Source: Shewanella olleyana (GTDB lineage: Bacteria > Pseudomonadota > Gammaproteobacteria > Enterobacterales > Shewanellaceae). Taken from it: a DNA stretch of 64,000 bases. Position 1 is the first letter of the stretch; every line of letters starts with the position of its first letter. Of the stretch, positions 55,328 through 64,000 are shown in pieces. The stretch covers positions 186,001 through 250,000 of the forward strand of contig NZ_JAKILD010000001.1 in assembly GCF_023283825.1 (NCBI RefSeq), in the 5' to 3' direction. Under the pieces are notes generated by a model. It was not told where the DNA came from. It made no database searches and worked only from the letters and a program-made list of their open reading frames with translations. A program made the position numbers and the translations under genes.

Positions 55328-55404
55328 CGGTGATTAGCGCAGCCCGGTAGCGCATCTCGTTTGGGACGAGAGGGTCAGAGGTTCGAATCCTCTATCACCG
55401 ACCA
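55328..55404 (+). tRNA. proM: tRNA-Pro (anticodon UGG)
   Basis: CGGTGAT / ATCACCG acceptor stem, then A and an encoded CCA. The anticodon loop TTTGGGA in the stem TCTCG/CGAGA has TGG at 55362-55364. The T-arm GGTTCGAATCC is present. It is first in a three-tRNA operon. Confidence 0.97.
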
Positions 55405-55513
55405 ATTTTATATTTGTAAAGCTCAAGCTTTGCGAATAAGCTTGAAAGCATAAATTGAACACCAAATCAGTTTATCAAGCTAGCAGGTTATACAGATTAA
55501 ATTTGTAAACCAT

Positions 55514-55590
<77 letters not shown>

Positions 55591-55596
55591 AATTAT

Positions 55597-55673
55597 GGTG
55601 ATTGTAGCTCAGTTGGTAGAGCCCCGGATTGTGATTCCGGTTGTCGTGGGTTCGAGCCCCATCAGTCACCCCA
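55597..55673 (+). tRNA. hisR: tRNA-His (anticodon GUG)
   Basis: It starts with the extra G(-1) opposite C73, as tRNA-His requires. The loop TTGTGAT in CCGGA/TCCGG has GTG at 55631-55633, and CCA is encoded. Six bases separate it from tRNA-Arg. Confidence 0.97.
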
Positions 55674-55704
55674 ATTTTTGCATTAAAAATGCACGATTGT
55701 AGAG

Positions 55705-55729
55705 AAAGCGACCTTAGGTCGCTTTTTTT
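55705..55729 (+). terminator. Terminator of the tRNA operon
   Basis: AAAGCGACC / GGTCGCTTT stem, TTA loop, T run. Confidence 0.9.
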
Positions 55730-55764
55730 ATGCCTAAAATCCCGATTTTACCCCATTTTCACAC

Positions 55765-55793
55765 TCGACTCCGCAGTAAACCGTCGCTATAAT
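55765..55793 (+). promoter_or_regulatory. Promoter of tig
   Basis: TCGACT and TATAAT are 17 bases apart, 165 bp before the tig start. Confidence 0.65.
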
Positions 55794-55957
55794 GTCGCGT
55801 CTTGATAAATATCTAATACGAATTACTACGGGTAATGGCGCTGAAAAGCTGCTGTATCGCACTTTTATTAGTAAACATTAAACATCAAGAAACGAATATT
55901 TAATAGTTGAGCTTTCGACTATTACAAAGGACGTCAGACATATTTCGAGGTAAAACA

Positions 55958-57262
55958 ATGCAAGTTTCTGTTGAAACAACTCAAGGCCTAGAACGTCGCC
56001 TAACAATTTCTGTTCCTGCTGAACAAATTGAGAAATTAGTTAAAGACAACTTATTACGTGAAGCGAAACGTGCAAAGATTTCAGGTTTCCGTCCTGGTAA
56101 AGTACCAGTTTCAGTGATCAACCAACGTTACGGCGCTGCAATTCGTCAAGACGTAACTGGTGAAGTGATGCAACGCAACTTCATTGAAGCGATCATGGCT
56201 GAAAAATTAAACCCAGCTGGCGCGCCAGTTTTTGCTCCAGGCGAAACTGAAGGCGAAAACTTCGTATTCGTTGCCACTTTCGAAATCTACCCAGAAGTTG
56301 AATTAACTGGCTTAGATGCAATCGAAGTTGAGCAACCACAAGCTGAAGTTAATGACGCTGACGTTGACACTATGATTGAAACGCTTCGCAAGCAACACGC
56401 TACATTCGCTGTAGTTGAAACTGCTGCTGAAGAAGGCAATAAAGCTAAAATGAACTTCGTAGGTTCTGTAGACGGTGAAGAGTTTGAAGGCGGAAAAGCT
56501 GATGACTTCGAACTAGAACTTGGTAGCAACCGTATGATCCCAGGTTTTGAAGCGGGTGTTATCGGTCATAAAGCTGGCGACGAATTCGAAATCGAAGTGA
56601 CGTTCCCAGAAGATTACCATGCAGAAAACTTAAAAGGTAAAGCGGCTAAGTTCGTTATTACGCTTACTGAAGTTCAAGCTGCAGAATTACCAGAAGTAAA
56701 CGATGAGTTCGCTTCTTTATTCGGTATCGCTGAAGGTGGCCTAGAAGCACTTAAAGCTGAAATCCGTAAAAACATGACTCGTGAACTTGAGCAAGCGCTT
56801 AAAGCAAATGTGAAAGAACAAGTTATCGAAGGCTTATTATCAGCTAACGAAATCACTATTCCTTCAGCATTAGTTGATGGTGAAGTTAATGTACTTCGTC
56901 AACAAGCTATGCAACGTTTTGGTGGTCAAACTGAAAACATGCCTGAGCTACCTGCTGATTTATTCACAGAACAAGCTGAGCGTCGTGTTAAAGTTGGTTT
57001 ACTTCTTGGTGAAGTTATCAAAACTAACGAACTTCAAGCTGAAGACGAACGTGTTCAAGGTCTTATCGCTTCAATGGCTTCTGCATACGAAGATCCAAGT
57101 GAAGTTGTTGAATACTACAATGGCAACAAAGAGCTTATGCAAAACATGCGCAACGTAGCGCTTGAAGAGCAAGCTGTTGAAGTTTTATTAAAATCTGCAA
57201 AAGTGACACTAAAAGATGTCGAATTTGAAGAATTTATGAACAAGGCAACAGGTAAAGCGTAA
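55958..57262 (+). CDS. tig: Trigger factor
   Basis: The 434-residue ribosome-bound chaperone has the ribosome-binding signature GFRPGKVP near residue 43. The FKBP-type isomerase domain (about 150-245) contains [20 protein letters not shown], and a helical C-terminal arm region follows. It meets nascent chains at the exit tunnel. The frame extends upstream to 55907, but GAGG at 55947-55950 and the family start [14 protein letters not shown] fix the ATG at 55958. It is followed by a 15-bp stem terminator before clpP. Confidence 0.97.
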   Translation: MQVSVETTQGLERRLTISVPAEQIEKLVKDNLLREAKRAKISGFRPGKVPVSVINQRYGAAIRQDVTGEVMQRNFIEAIMAEKLNPAGAPVFAPGETEGENFVFVATFEIYPEVELTGLDAIEVEQPQAEVNDADVDTMIETLRKQHATFAVVETAAEEGNKAKMNFVGSVDGEEFEGGKADDFELELGSNRMIPGFEAGVIGHKAGDEFEIEVTFPEDYHAENLKGKAAKFVITLTEVQAAELPEVNDEFASLFGIAEGGLEALKAEIRKNMTRELEQALKANVKEQVIEGLLSANEITIPSALVDGEVNVLRQQAMQRFGGQTENMPELPADLFTEQAERRVKVGLLLGEVIKTNELQAEDERVQGLIASMASAYEDPSEVVEYYNGNKELMQNMRNVALEEQAVEVLLKSAKVTLKDVEFEEFMNKATGKA

Positions 57263-57296
57263 CCATCGCTTGACTTGATTGGCGGTTCGCCATTTA

Positions 57297-57333
57297 ATGG
57301 CTCGTATGAGGTTCCTCATACGAGCCATTTTTA
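57297..57333 (+). terminator. Strong terminator between tig and clpP
   Basis: ATGGCTCGTATGAGG / CCTCATACGAGCCAT is a perfect 15-bp stem with a TT loop followed by TTTTTATTTT. It ends only 18 bases before the clpP ATG, so clpP expression must involve read-through or a promoter overlapping the hairpin. Confidence 0.88.
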
Positions 57334-57350
57334 TTTTAGGGAAGCATAAA

Positions 57351-57962
57351 ATGCATAAAGCGCCAGAATCTGTACTCAATGCTCTTGTACCTATGGTTGT
57401 TGAACAAACGGCTAAAGGTGAGCGTTCATATGATATTTACTCTCGTTTATTAAAAGAGCGAGTAATTTTCTTGGTTGGCCAAGTGGAAGAGCACATGGCT
57501 AACTTGATCGTGGCGCAACTATTGTTCCTAGAATCAGAAAGCCCAGATAAAGATATTTCTATCTACATCAACTCGCCAGGTGGTTCAGTCACTGCGGGTA
57601 TGGCAATTTACGATACCATGCAATTTATTAAGCCAAATGTCAGTACTGTTTGTATTGGTCAAGCATGTAGCATGGGAGCATTCTTATTAGCAGGTGGTGC
57701 AGAAGGTAAGCGTCATTGTTTACCGAATTCACGTGTGATGATCCATCAACCACTTGGTGGTTTCCAAGGCCAAGCATCTGACATCGCAATTCATGCTCAA
57801 GAAATCTTAGGCATTAAGAATAAATTAAACGAAATGTTAGCTGAACATACTGGCCAACCATTAGACGTTATCGAGCGTGATACTGACCGAGATAACTTTA
57901 TGAGTGCGCAAGAAGCAGCTGATTATGGTTTAGTTGATTCAGTTTTTGAAAAGCGTAGCTGA
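57351..57962 (+). CDS. clpP: ATP-dependent Clp protease proteolytic subunit ClpP
   Basis: The 203-residue serine peptidase has catalytic Ser in [14 protein letters not shown], His in [11 protein letters not shown], and the Asp further on in the helical domain. The family start [20 protein letters not shown] and GGGAAG before the ATG place the start at 57351, although the frame runs further upstream through the terminator. It forms the two-ring chamber fed by ClpX (next gene) or ClpA. Confidence 0.97.
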   Translation: MHKAPESVLNALVPMVVEQTAKGERSYDIYSRLLKERVIFLVGQVEEHMANLIVAQLLFLESESPDKDISIYINSPGGSVTAGMAIYDTMQFIKPNVSTVCIGQACSMGAFLLAGGAEGKRHCLPNSRVMIHQPLGGFQGQASDIAIHAQEILGIKNKLNEMLAEHTGQPLDVIERDTDRDNFMSAQEAADYGLVDSVFEKRS

Positions 57963-57977
57963 TCTTTAGGCCTGAGT

Positions 57978-58001
57978 ACGCTATTCTGTGATGAATAGCG
58001 T
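57978..58001 (+). other. Hairpin between clpP and clpX
   Basis: ACGCTATTC / GAATAGCGT stem with a six-base loop. No T run follows, so it is probably an RNA-stabilising or processing element. Confidence 0.45.
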
Positions 58002-58021
58002 ATAAAAAATATTTGACTGTT

Positions 58022-58052
58022 CCTGTGTTGCACAATAAATGCACAGGTGTTT
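58022..58052 (+). terminator. Possible partial terminator before clpX
   Basis: CCTGTG / CACAGG arms, with an inner TGCA/TGCA pairing, are followed by TGTTTTTTT 40 bases before the clpX ATG. Imperfect stem; attenuation of read-through from clpP is possible. Confidence 0.5.
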
Positions 58053-58091
58053 TTTTGAAAACAGTGAACAGGCTGTAACAGAGGTAGGGTA

Positions 58092-59372
58092 ATGGGCGAT
58101 AACAAAAGTACCGGTGACAGTGGCAAACTACTGTACTGCTCTTTTTGCGGAAAAAGCCAACATGAAGTTAGAAAGCTAATCGCTGGACCTTCAGTATATG
58201 TTTGTGACGAGTGTGTCGAGCTATGCAATGACATTATTCGCGAAGAAATCAAAGAAATATCGCCTAAGCGCGATCAAGATAAGTTACCGTCGCCACATGA
58301 ATTACGTACGCATTTAGATGATTACGTAATTGGCCAAAATCAGGCCAAAAAAGTGTTGTCGGTAGCGGTTTATAACCATTATAAACGATTACGTAATGGC
58401 ACGCCCATTGAAGGCGTCGAGTTAGGTAAAAGTAATATTTTGCTTATCGGTCCAACAGGTAGTGGTAAAACGTTATTAGCTGAAACGCTAGCACGTTCTT
58501 TAGATGTACCATTCACCATGGCTGACGCTACAACATTAACCGAAGCGGGTTATGTTGGTGAAGATGTAGAAAACATCATTCAAAAGCTACTTCAGAAATG
58601 TGATTACGACGTTGAGAAAGCTGAACGTGGTATTGTTTACATTGATGAGATCGATAAGATTAGCCGTAAATCTGATAACCCTTCAATTACACGTGATGTG
58701 TCTGGTGAAGGTGTTCAGCAGGCGTTATTGAAACTGATTGAAGGCACAGTGGCTTCAGTTCCTCCGCAAGGTGGCCGTAAGCATCCTCAGCAAGAGTTTT
58801 TACAGGTAGATACCTCTAAAATCTTATTTATCTGTGGTGGTGCGTTCGCTGGGCTTGAAAAAGTGATTGAACAACGTGGCTTAACGGGTACTGGTATCGG
58901 TTTCGGTGCAGAAGTTAAAGGTGAAGCTGACAAAACAACGATTTCACAAACGCTTGGTAAAGTTGAACCAGAAGATTTAATTAAGTTTGGTTTAATCCCT
59001 GAGTTTATTGGTCGTTTACCTGTTGTGGCTACGCTGACTGAGTTAGATGAATCTGCTTTAGTACAAATTTTATCTCAGCCTAAAAATGCACTGACTAAAC
59101 AGTACGGTGCTTTGTTTGAGATGGAAGGTGTTGAGTTAGAGTTCCGTGAAGATGCGCTTAAAGCCATTGCTCACAAAGCAATGACACGCAAAACCGGTGC
59201 TCGTGGTTTACGCTCTATCATCGAAGATATCTTATTAGATACCATGTATGACATTCCTTCTGAGGAAGGTGTGATTAAAGCTGTTGTTGATGAATCAGTT
59301 GTTAAAGGTGAGTCTGCGCCTATCCTGATTTATGAAAACACTGACAGCCAAGTCGCTGGTGGTGAACAATAA
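58092..59372 (+). CDS. clpX: ATP-dependent Clp protease ATP-binding subunit ClpX
   Basis: The 426-residue AAA+ unfoldase has an N-terminal zinc-binding domain with two Cys pairs (YCSFCGKS and VCDECVELC). Walker A is [12 protein letters not shown], Walker [11 protein letters not shown], the pore loop GYVGED, and sensor 2 lies in the GARGLRSI segment. It unfolds tagged substrates such as SsrA-tailed proteins for ClpP. GAGGTAGGG precedes the start. Confidence 0.97.
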   Translation: MGDNKSTGDSGKLLYCSFCGKSQHEVRKLIAGPSVYVCDECVELCNDIIREEIKEISPKRDQDKLPSPHELRTHLDDYVIGQNQAKKVLSVAVYNHYKRLRNGTPIEGVELGKSNILLIGPTGSGKTLLAETLARSLDVPFTMADATTLTEAGYVGEDVENIIQKLLQKCDYDVEKAERGIVYIDEIDKISRKSDNPSITRDVSGEGVQQALLKLIEGTVASVPPQGGRKHPQQEFLQVDTSKILFICGGAFAGLEKVIEQRGLTGTGIGFGAEVKGEADKTTISQTLGKVEPEDLIKFGLIPEFIGRLPVVATLTELDESALVQILSQPKNALTKQYGALFEMEGVELEFREDALKAIAHKAMTRKTGARGLRSIIEDILLDTMYDIPSEEGVIKAVVDESVVKGESAPILIYENTDSQVAGGEQ

Positions 59373-59401
59373 ATAGACGCTTTTAGCTGTTTATGAAAAA
59401 T

Positions 59402-59428
59402 AAGGAGTCCATTGGGCTCCTTTTTTCG
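59402..59428 (+). terminator. Terminator after clpX
   Basis: AAGGAGTCC / GGGCTCCTT stem with one T-G pair, a three-base loop and TTTTTT. Confidence 0.85.
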
Positions 59429-59437
59429 TATTAGCCA

Positions 59438-59464
59438 TTGAAAGATCAAGAAACATCCCAATAT
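59438..59464 (+). promoter_or_regulatory. Sigma-32 (heat shock) promoter of lon
   Basis: TTGAAA, 13 bases, then CCCAATAT fits the sigma-32 consensus CTTGAAA...CCCCATNT. The stretch AAACATCCCAATATACT is nearly the same as in the E. coli lon promoter. Confidence 0.8.
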
Positions 59465-59502
59465 ACTGATTATAAAATCCATTCATCAAACGGAATCGAA
59501 CT

Positions 59503-61854
59503 ATGACCCAAGAGCGTGAAGCGCATATCGAACTCCCCGTGCTACCACTTCGAGATGTAGTGGTTTATCCCCATATGGTAATTCCGTTATTCGTCGGACG
59601 AGAGAAATCAATTCGATGTTTAGAATCGGCAATGGAACAAGATAAACAAATTTTATTGGTCGCACAGAAAGAAGCTGATTTAGACGAGCCAACAAAAGAC
59701 GATATTTTCGAAATTGGTACAGTGGCGTCAATTCTGCAATTACTTAAATTGCCAGACGGAACAGTAAAAGTATTAGTCGAAGGTGGTCAGCGTGCAAAAG
59801 TTGACAAGTACACCCAAGAAGAAGAATTCTTCGTCGCAACTGCACAATACTTAGAGTCTGAACAACTTGCTGAGAAAGAAGAAGAAGTACTCGTTCGTAG
59901 TGCTATCAGCCAGTTTGAAGGTTACATCAAGCTTAATAAAAAGATCCCACCAGAAGTACTGACTTCATTAACCGGTATTGAAGAAGCTGCGCGTCTTGCT
60001 GACACTATGGCTGCCCATATGCCGCTTAAGTTAGAAGACAAGCAATCTGTACTTGAAATGATCAACGTTGGCGAACGTCTTGAATACTTAATGGCGATGA
60101 TGGAAGGCGAAATTGACTTGTTACAAGTTGAAAAACGCATCCGAGGCCGCGTTAAAAAGCAGATGGAAAAAAGTCAGCGTGAGTACTATTTGAATGAGCA
60201 AATGAAAGCCATTCAAAAAGAACTTGGCGATCTTGATGAAGGTCAAGACGAGTTTGAAGTACTCGGTCGCAAGATTGAAGAAGCTAAAATGCCAGCTGAA
60301 GCGAAAGAAAAAGCTGAAGCTGAGCTTAATAAGTTAAAAATGATGTCACCAATGTCTGCCGAAGCAACAGTGGTGAGAAGCTATGTTGATTGGATGACGT
60401 CAGTGCCTTGGAGCCAACGTTCTAAAATTAAGCGTGACTTATCTAAAGCTGAAGAAATTTTAGATACCGACCATCATGGTTTAGAAAAAGTTAAAGAACG
60501 TATTCTTGAATACCTTGCTGTTCAAAGCCGCGTTAAGCAGCTTAAGGGACCAATCCTGTGTTTAGTTGGTCCACCGGGTGTAGGTAAAACTTCATTAGGT
60601 CAGTCTATTGCTAAAGCAACAGGGCGTAAGTATGTTCGTGTTGCCTTAGGTGGAGTGCGTGATGAAGCGGAAATCCGTGGGCACCGTCGTACTTACATTG
60701 GTTCAATGCCAGGTAAAGTGATTCAAAAAATGGCGAAAGTGGGCGTGAAAAACCCATTATTCTTATTAGATGAAATTGATAAGATGAGCTCTGATATGCG
60801 TGGTGATCCATCATCAGCATTGCTTGAGGTACTTGACCCAGAGCAAAATTCAGCGTTTAACGACCATTATTTAGAAGTCGATTACGATTTATCTGATGTG
60901 ATGTTTGTTGCGACGTCTAATTCAATGGATATTCCAGGACCGTTATTAGACCGTATGGAAGTGATTCGTTTATCGGGTTATACCGAAGATGAAAAACTGA
61001 ATATAGCTAAGAAGCATTTGTTGACTAAGCAAGTTGAGCGCAATGGTCTAAAACCTAAAGAAATTAATATCGATGATAGTGCCATTATCGGCATGATCCG
61101 TTATTACACTCGTGAAGCTGGTGTTCGTTCATTAGAGCGTGAACTATCTAAGGTATGTCGTAAAGTCGTTAAAATGATTTTATTGGACAAGTCCGTTAAG
61201 ACTGTAGAGGTGAATCAAGACAACTTGAAGTCATTCCTTGGAGTGCAGCGTTTTGATTACGGTAAAGCAGAGTCAAATAACCAAATTGGTCAAGTGACTG
61301 GTCTTGCATGGACTCAAGTTGGTGGTGATCTGTTAACCATTGAAGCAACATCAGTGTCAGGTAAAGGTAAGCTTGCGTATACCGGTTCACTTGGTGATGT
61401 GATGCAAGAGTCGATTCAAGCTGCTATGACAGTAGTAAGAGCACGTGCGGAGCAATTAGGTATTAACGCTGACTTTTACGAGAAACGTGATATTCACGTC
61501 CACGTACCTGAAGGGGCAACACCTAAAGATGGCCCATCAGCAGGTGCCGCAATGTGTACAGCACTTGTTTCAAGTTTAACGGGTAACCCTGTTAAAAGTG
61601 ATGTGGCAATGACCGGTGAAATTACCCTTCGCGGTGAAGTACTTCCTATTGGTGGTTTAAAAGAAAAGTTACTTGCGGCACATCGTGGTGGTATAAAAGT
61701 TGTTCTTATTCCTAAAGAAAATGAACGTGACTTGGAAGAAATTCCAGCGAATGTTATTGCAGATCTTAAAATTCACCCAGTAAGATGGGTTGATGAAGTG
61801 CTTGAACTAGCACTAGAAAGGCCTGTAAAGGGCTTTGAAGTGGTTAAAAAGTAG
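59503..61854 (+). CDS. lon: ATP-dependent protease La (Lon)
   Basis: The 783-residue protein has an N-terminal LON substrate domain ([16 protein letters not shown]) and a central coiled coil. The AAA+ module has Walker [14 protein letters not shown] and Walker [10 protein letters not shown]. The peptidase domain carries the catalytic Ser in [12 protein letters not shown] and Lys in [13 protein letters not shown]. It degrades misfolded proteins and short-lived regulators. A typical sigma-32 promoter precedes it. Confidence 0.98.
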   Translation: MTQEREAHIELPVLPLRDVVVYPHMVIPLFVGREKSIRCLESAMEQDKQILLVAQKEADLDEPTKDDIFEIGTVASILQLLKLPDGTVKVLVEGGQRAKVDKYTQEEEFFVATAQYLESEQLAEKEEEVLVRSAISQFEGYIKLNKKIPPEVLTSLTGIEEAARLADTMAAHMPLKLEDKQSVLEMINVGERLEYLMAMMEGEIDLLQVEKRIRGRVKKQMEKSQREYYLNEQMKAIQKELGDLDEGQDEFEVLGRKIEEAKMPAEAKEKAEAELNKLKMMSPMSAEATVVRSYVDWMTSVPWSQRSKIKRDLSKAEEILDTDHHGLEKVKERILEYLAVQSRVKQLKGPILCLVGPPGVGKTSLGQSIAKATGRKYVRVALGGVRDEAEIRGHRRTYIGSMPGKVIQKMAKVGVKNPLFLLDEIDKMSSDMRGDPSSALLEVLDPEQNSAFNDHYLEVDYDLSDVMFVATSNSMDIPGPLLDRMEVIRLSGYTEDEKLNIAKKHLLTKQVERNGLKPKEINIDDSAIIGMIRYYTREAGVRSLERELSKVCRKVVKMILLDKSVKTVEVNQDNLKSFLGVQRFDYGKAESNNQIGQVTGLAWTQVGGDLLTIEATSVSGKGKLAYTGSLGDVMQESIQAAMTVVRARAEQLGINADFYEKRDIHVHVPEGATPKDGPSAGAAMCTALVSSLTGNPVKSDVAMTGEITLRGEVLPIGGLKEKLLAAHRGGIKVVLIPKENERDLEEIPANVIADLKIHPVRWVDEVLELALERPVKGFEVVKK

Positions 61855-61945
61855 CTAAACAACAAAAAAAGTTGCTTTGAACCTAAAAAAAGTGAAAAAA
61901 GGGGCTTAACAAACGCTAAAGCTGTGGTAGCCTAGATAAGTGGAG

Positions 61946-61980
61946 AGTCAGTTAGCACCAAACCCTTGGCGCAACTGACT
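61946..61980 (+). other. Long hairpin in the lon-hupB spacer
   Basis: The outer arms AGTCAGTT / AACTGACT continue inward (GC-CCAA / TTGG-GC, one mismatch and one bulge) to an ACCC loop. No T run is adjacent. Further stems follow: TTGG/CCAA at 62008-62019, AAGTTTG/CAAACTT at 62021-62043, and CCGCA/TGCGG at 62058-62091. The whole 265-bp spacer looks structured. It may hold the lon 3' end and a folded hupB leader. Confidence 0.5.
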
Positions 61981-62119
61981 TTGAGCTGTATCCAAGTACA
62001 TTTTTTTTGGTTTTCCAATTAAGTTTGGTGTGGTATCAAACTTATAACAAAAAGCCTCCGCAGACCGCTCTAAAGACGGATTTGGTTGCGGCGCGAAAAT
62101 AAACATTCAAGGGGATGAC

Positions 62120-62392
62120 ATGAACAAATCTGAACTAATCGAGAAAATCGCTTCTGGTGCTGACATTTCTAAAGCTGGCGCTGGCCGTGCATTAGATTCT
62201 TTCATTGGTGCTGTTACTGAAGCACTTAAAGAAGGCGATAAAATTTCTCTAGTTGGTTTTGGTACTTTTGAAGTACGTCAACGTGCAGAACGTACTGGCC
62301 GTAACCCACAAACTGGTGCGGAAATCAAAATTGCAGCAGCAAACATTCCAGCATTCAAAGCTGGTAAAGCTCTAAAAGACGCTGTTAACTAA
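62120..62392 (+). CDS. hupB: DNA-binding protein HU-beta
   Basis: The 90-residue nucleoid protein starts [19 protein letters not shown]. The DNA-binding arm signature is [21 protein letters not shown], followed by the conserved INIPA-like [16 protein letters not shown]. It bends and compacts DNA as a homo- or heterodimer. AAGGGGATG lies before the ATG. It is located after lon as in most gamma-proteobacteria. Confidence 0.98.
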   Translation: MNKSELIEKIASGADISKAGAGRALDSFIGAVTEALKEGDKISLVGFGTFEVRQRAERTGRNPQTGAEIKIAAANIPAFKAGKALKDAVN

Positions 62393-62429
62393 ATAGTTAA
62401 TATCGTTGCCTTTTGTAAGGCATTTGTAG

Positions 62430-62455
62430 AAAGCACTGTTTTGACAGTGCTTTTT
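62430..62455 (+). terminator. Terminator after hupB
   Basis: AAAGCACTGT / ACAGTGCTTT stem with a TTTG loop and TTTTT. Confidence 0.9.
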
Positions 62456-62552
62456 GCGAAAGAAATATCAGAAAAAACTTAGTTAGTTTTGATATTCGGA
62501 GGAATTGGGTCATACCCGAGGTAGCGTCTGATAACTCCACATAAATTACAAG

Positions 62553-62590
62553 AAGGCGCATCCCCAAGTGGTGCGCCTTTTTATTTTTTT
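62553..62590 (+). terminator. Terminator immediately before ppiD
   Basis: AAGGCGCA-T-CC / GG-TGCGCCTT stem followed by TTTTTATTTTTTT. Its T run ends 23 bases before the ppiD ATG, so it lies either in the ppiD leader or at the end of a short separate transcript. Confidence 0.85.
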
Positions 62591-62613
62591 AATCGCAACA
62601 AGCGAGAATTCAG

Positions 62614-64000
62614 ATGTTAGAAAAAATTCGCGAAGGTTCACAAGGCGTTATTGCTAAAAGTATTTTAGTGCTAGTGATTCTTTCGTTCGCATTTGCAGGT
62701 GTAAGTAGTTACCTAGGCACTTCAACAGAAGTTGCTGTCGCTGTAGTTAATGGTGACGACATTACTGCAAATGAACTAGAACAAGCTTATCAAAACGAAC
62801 GTGGCCGCTTAGAGCAACAACTAGGTGAAATGTTTGATGCATTATCTGCTGATGATAACTACATGAATGGTATCAAGCAAAATGTATTAGACCGTCTGAT
62901 TGCTGACAAACTAATGACTCAAGCAGCAGAAGATTTAGGCTTACGTGTTTCTGATGACCAAATTAGACAAGCGATTGTTAATGAACCTGCTTTCCAAACG
63001 GATGGCGTGTTTGATAATGATCGTTATTTAGCGGTACTACGTCAGTTAGGCTACCAAACGACTAGCTTCAGAAATATGATGCGTACTGACATGACTCGTC
63101 GTCAGTTGTTGACTGCGTTAGTGGGGACTGAGTTTGTATTAGACGGTGAAGCTAAGCAATTAGCCGAAGTTCAAGGTCAAACTCGTGATATTCGCTACTT
63201 AGTTGTAGATTCAGCGCCTTACTTAGCTTCTGCTTCAATCTCTGATGAAGAGATTAAAAACTACTATGACAGCAACTTGATGCAGTTTATGGATCAAGAA
63301 AAAGTGAGTTTAGAATACGTTGAGTTAAATGTAGCTAAAATCGCTGAAGGTATTGATGCTAGTGTTGAAGACGCTCGTGCTTACTACGAAGAAAACAAGC
63401 AACAGTACCAGACGCCTGAAAAGCGCTTAGCTGCACATATCTTATTTGCTTCTGGTGATGATAGCGATGATGAAGCAAAAGCGACTGCAAGTTTAGCGAA
63501 GTTACAAGCGGGTGAAGACTTTGCTGAAGTGGCTAAAACGGATTCTGATGATCAATTCAGTGCTGAGCAAGGCGGTCAACTTGACTGGTTTGAGCAAGGT
63601 GTAATGGACCCTGCATTTGATGCGGCTTTATTTGAGCTTGATCAAGGTGACTATTCAGACGTTGTTAAGAGTGAGTTTGGTTACCATATTATCAAGCTAC
63701 TTGATGTTCAGTCTGGCGCGGCAGCACCATTTGATGACGTTCAAGATAAGATTGTTGCTGATCTTAAAAACAAGAAAGCCGTTGATGAATTCTATAGCTT
63801 ACAAAGCATCTTAGCTGATACAAGTTACGAAGTACCTGACACGTTAGATGAAACAGCGCAAGCGTTAAACGTTGAAGTGCAATCTACTTCGTTATTCTCT
63901 CGTGATAATGCACCTGCAAACTTGAATAAGCCTGCTTTAGTCCGTGCAGCATTTTCTGATGATGTTATCGGTAGTGGCATGAACAGTGAAGTGATTGAGC
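62614..64000 (+). CDS. ppiD: Periplasmic folding chaperone PpiD, N-terminal part (3' end outside window)
   Basis: The frame is open from the ATG at 62614 to the end of the window (462 codons). A single N-terminal membrane anchor (IAKSILVLVILSFAFAGVSSYLG) follows MLEKIREGSQG, as in PpiD. A SurA-like N-domain comes next. Then comes a parvulin-type domain, with LAAHILFASGDDSDDEA, EQGGQLDWFEQGVMDPAFD and SEFGYHIIKLLDV, about residues 265-365. It is anchored in the inner membrane near the Sec translocon and helps outer-membrane proteins fold. GCGAGA precedes the start. Confidence 0.95.
   Translation, partial: MLEKIREGSQGVIAKSILVLVILSFAFAGVSSYLGTSTEVAVAVVNGDDITANELEQAYQNERGRLEQQLGEMFDALSADDNYMNGIKQNVLDRLIADKLMTQAAEDLGLRVSDDQIRQAIVNEPAFQTDGVFDNDRYLAVLRQLGYQTTSFRNMMRTDMTRRQLLTALVGTEFVLDGEAKQLAEVQGQTRDIRYLVVDSAPYLASASISDEEIKNYYDSNLMQFMDQEKVSLEYVELNVAKIAEGIDASVEDARAYYEENKQQYQTPEKRLAAHILFASGDDSDDEAKATASLAKLQAGEDFAEVAKTDSDDQFSAEQGGQLDWFEQGVMDPAFDAALFELDQGDYSDVVKSEFGYHIIKLLDVQSGAAAPFDDVQDKIVADLKNKKAVDEFYSLQSILADTSYEVPDTLDETAQALNVEVQSTSLFSRDNAPANLNKPALVRAAFSDDVIGSGMNSEVIE

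Noticed and set aside
57279..57350. N-terminal extension of ClpP
   Set aside because: The extension would be encoded by the tig terminator hairpin; the family start and ribosome site are at 57351.
62488..62530. A further tRNA-like gene between hupB and ppiD
   Set aside because: GGGTCATACCC forms one small stem, but there is no cloverleaf, T-arm consensus or CCA.

Overview
The window looks like a chromosomal segment of a Shewanella species. It is AT-rich, as in marine or cold-adapted members. The strongest argument is a complete omcA-mtrC-mtrA-mtrB extracellular electron transfer locus with proteins very close to the S. oneidensis ones. The flanking genes (feoAB, glnS, ppiB/cysS, folD, tig-clpP-clpX-lon-hupB-ppiD, fabA/ycbZ, the TtpC/ExbB/ExbD/TonB operon) also fit Shewanella. 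No plasmid, prophage, CRISPR array or intact transposon is visible.

Layout. 1-4.1 kb: end of a DUF3466 surface-type protein, rmf, fabA with a FabR-like operator, the Lon-like protease ycbZ, and tRNA-Ser(UGA). 4.1-4.75 kb: a tandem array of five decayed copies of the tRNA-Ser 3' part, most carrying the terminator. 5-12.4 kb, minus strand: an exported amidohydrolase behind a near-perfect 33-bp palindrome, the PLP enzyme PanP, and a glycerate utilisation locus (glycerate kinase, a decayed GntP-type permease, CdaR regulator, membrane protein). 12.5-20.2 kb, minus strand: MtrB porin, MtrA, MtrC and OmcA. omcA and mtrC each have their own upstream copy of one ungapped 36-bp element with a CRP-like half.

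20.8-26.6 kb: the SRP RNA gene on the plus strand, then a tightly packed minus-strand run dinG-TSUP permease-priC-DUF2057-HDAC-like-comFB. It starts at a LexA box shared with the divergent polB. 26.9-34.1 kb: DNA polymerase II, a porin and a TonB-dependent receptor. 34.3-35.3 kb: a dead IS630-type transposase. 35.7-40.6 kb: a six-gene operon DUF3450-ttpC-exbB-exbD-tonB-TPR, energising outer-membrane uptake. 40.8-43.7 kb: DUF885 lipoprotein, ppiC, GNAT acetyltransferase. 43.8-48.2 kb: feoAB with a Fur-like box, and glnS.

48.3-55 kb: Bax-like protein, Yip1-like membrane protein, miaE, lpxH-ppiB, cysS, folD. 55.3-55.7 kb: tRNA-Pro, tRNA-Arg and tRNA-His from a strong stable-RNA promoter. 55.9-64 kb: the protein quality-control block tig, clpP, clpX, lon (sigma-32-type promoter), hupB and the start of ppiD.

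The most interesting non-coding signals are the tRNA-Ser repeat array, the duplicated omcA/mtrC element with its adjacent 46-nt hairpin, the GntP permease remnant, the possible LexA-led six-gene operon, and a terminator placed 23 nt before ppiD. I found no convincing wholly new multi-gene system.
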